Assembly: GCF_041431415.1 (NCBI RefSeq)
Contig: NZ_CP107845.1
Span: 8,184,001 to 8,248,000 of the forward strand
DNA: 64,000 nucleotides
Origin: Streptomyces sp. NBC_00513
Lineage (GTDB): Bacteria > Actinomycetota > Actinomycetes > Streptomycetales > Streptomycetaceae
Reading direction: 5' to 3'
A program made the position numbers and the translations under genes. Below, one piece after another: positions 62,811 through 64,000 of this stretch. Below the pieces are notes generated by a model that saw only the letters and a program-made list of their open reading frames with translations, searched no databases and was not told where the DNA came from. Numbering within the stretch: position 1 is the stretch's first letter; the number at the start of each line of letters is the position of its first letter.

Positions 62811-63392
62811 ATGGCAGACGAGACGGCGAACGCGCAGGGCACGGCCGGATTCGTCTTCGAGATGGGTGTCTTGAAGAACGCGAAGCGCACCGGTTGGTGG
62901 TTCACCGGGAACAACAACCCGGAGTCGATCGCCGAGCACAGCTTCCGCGTCGGGATCATCGGCTCCGTTCTCGCGATGATGGAAGGCGCGGACGCCGGCA
63001 AGGTCGCGCTGATGTGCCTGTTCCACGACACACAGGAGACCCGCCTCGGCGACATCCCGCACATCGGCCGCCGCTACATCGAAGCCGCCACGAACCAGAC
63101 CGTGACCGCGGACCAGGTCTCCGCCGCCCACCCGTCGGTCCAGGCCGGTGTGCAGCGGATCGTGGACGAGTACGAGAGCGGAAGCTCCCTCGAAGTCCTC
63201 GTTGCCCACGACGCCGACAAGCTGGAGTGCCTGGTGCAGGCGGTGGAGTACCGGGCGCAGGGGTACGCCGAGGTCCAGGACTGGATCGACACCTCTCTTG
63301 CCAGCCTGAAGACGGCCTCGGCGCAGGCTCTGGCGGAGGCCGCGCTGACGATGCCGCCGCTCCAGTGGCGCCGCACCTTCCTGGAACGCTGA
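62811..63392 (+). CDS. HD-domain phosphohydrolase (YfbR/HDDC2-like)
   Basis: A 193-aa metal-dependent phosphohydrolase: IAEHSFRVGIIGSVLAMMEG (first His), VALMCLFHDTQETRLGDIPH (HD), and VLVAHDADKLECLVQAVEYR (final Asp). Relatives are 5'-deoxynucleotidases or related phosphatases. ATG 62811 follows cggaggtcacc. Co-transcribed with the XRE regulator. Confidence 0.88.
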   Translation: MADETANAQGTAGFVFEMGVLKNAKRTGWWFTGNNNPESIAEHSFRVGIIGSVLAMMEGADAGKVALMCLFHDTQETRLGDIPHIGRRYIEAATNQTVTADQVSAAHPSVQAGVQRIVDEYESGSSLEVLVAHDADKLECLVQAVEYRAQGYAEVQDWIDTSLASLKTASAQALAEAALTMPPLQWRRTFLER

Positions 63393-63609
63393 CCCGCGGC
63401 AGGGGCGCCCAGGCGGTCGCGAGCCCGTCGGGCACCCTGGCCGTCGGCCGGTCAGTCCTCGGGCTGGCTCCAGGCTCTGGGCACGATGCCGGGCACCCTG
63501 TGCTCCACATGGTGCTCACACTTCGCGCATGCTCCCGAACGGTCCCGTCGATGGTCGAAGCTCGCCCAGCCACGGGTCGAGAGGGGATCCCTGAGCCGCG
63601 CGCTGGGAC
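63393..63609. other. Intergenic with a possible minus-strand gene tail
   Basis: On the minus strand the frame ending at 63452 (DPLSTRGWASFDHRRDRSGA; CAKCEHHVEHRVPGIVPRAW) has coding-like character and a CxxC pair, as in tails of small Streptomyces proteins. No start is visible because the IS110 remnant begins immediately upstream. Confidence 0.3.
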
Positions 63610-64000
63610 CGGTGAAGCCGCAGGTGGTCGAGTCTGTGAGCTCCTGCCTGGCGAGCCACAGAGCGTGCAGTCGGGCGTTCGAGACGGAGGACTCGAAGAT
63701 CGAGGCCCGGTTTCGCGAGCATCCGCATGCGGAGGTGATCCTCAGCCTGACCGGATCCGCAGGGCCCGACCCACCGATCGGCTCACGCCGTGTCCTCTCG
63801 TAGCAGGCCCTGCGGATCATAGGGAAGTAGATGGGACTCGTGATCCTCGCTGCGGCCGGTGGGGACATGGACGACTTCAGCAGCGCTGACCGGCTCGCCG
63901 GATAACGCGGGCCTGGCACCGGCTCTACGCGACTCCGGCCACGTCAGCGGCAACCTGCGCCGGCCACGCCCCTTCCACCGCGGCCTGCTCAACGCGGTGT
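63610..64000 (+). pseudogene. IS110-family transposase remnant (runs off the right edge)
   Basis: Fragments in different frames match the C-terminal half of IS110-type transposases: TEDSKIEARFREHPHAEVIL, then VILAAAGGDMDDFSSADRLA, a stop, and LAPALRDSGHVSGNLRRPRP followed by FHRGLLNAV. The N-terminal DEDD catalytic domain is absent here. It is a decayed copy. Confidence 0.75.

Noticed and set aside
1..64000. CRISPR arrays, rRNA or tRNA genes
   Set aside because: No regularly spaced repeats and no rRNA or cloverleaf sequences were seen on either strand.

Overview
The window looks like a variable region of a Streptomyces (or close actinomycete) chromosome. The GC content is very high, GTG and TTG starts are common, and genes are packed in short operons with ATGA/GTGA overlaps. 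The families are typical of the genus: ROK regulators, STAS proteins, XRE-TPR regulators, DUF6415-like proteins and PF04672-type methyltransferases. Decay is heavy: at least five insertion sequences or remnants and more than ten broken genes. This suggests an accessory or chromosome-arm segment. No rRNA, tRNA or CRISPR array was found.

Layout. 0-3 kb: end of a sugar ABC ATPase, a Gfo/Idh/MocA oxidoreductase and a divergent ROK regulator. 3-9.3 kb: IS debris around a 5'-truncated GH29 fucosidase, including a nearly intact IS with 5-bp target duplications and a passenger gene. 9.4-13 kb: small membrane and secreted proteins, then two unrecognised beta-rich-looking proteins. 13.3-18.8 kb: a decayed integrase / HTH / multi-zinc-finger recombinase cassette, then a HEPN-type gene split by an IS5-like element inside its zinc ribbon. 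19-22 kb: STAS protein, a conserved hypothetical and an APC permease. 22.6-25.5 kb: about 270-bp direct repeats flank a small module of a 42-aa proline-rich peptide and a PCMT-type methyltransferase. 26-36.5 kb: regulators, a frameshifted HTH-STAND-TPR protein, a dead HNH nuclease, and a 952-aa repeat protein near a membrane protein that shares its Gly-Asn-Gly/Asn-Gln motif.

37-43.4 kb is a compact unassigned locus. One operon holds a dCTP-deaminase-like protein, a HIT hydrolase, a protein with possible ATP-grasp traits and a cysteine desulfurase. A divergent LysR gene is followed by an endonuclease/exonuclease/phosphatase-methyltransferase fusion, and a MazG-like protein lies beyond. 43.5-56 kb: broken acetyltransferase, methyltransferase, small zinc proteins, XRE-TPR regulator, HAD hydrolase, a complete IS256-type element, secreted ricin-like and lamin-tail proteins, PRC-barrel protein and nitrilase-family amidohydrolase.

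56-63.4 kb holds the most interesting locus. A 20-residue Lys-rich peptide ending in Cys has an excellent ribosome binding site. It heads a minus-strand run encoding a dehydroquinate-synthase-like cyclase, a nucleotidyltransferase, an HFCD flavoprotein (the LanD/Dfp decarboxylase family, some members of which act on C-terminal Cys) and a uridine-kinase-like enzyme. A broken inositol-monophosphatase gene lies further downstream. Two small hypotheticals lie upstream on the same strand, and a divergent XRE regulator is followed by an HD-domain phosphohydrolase. I propose this as a peptide-based or peptide-scaffolded natural-product pathway. The window ends in an IS110 transposase remnant.
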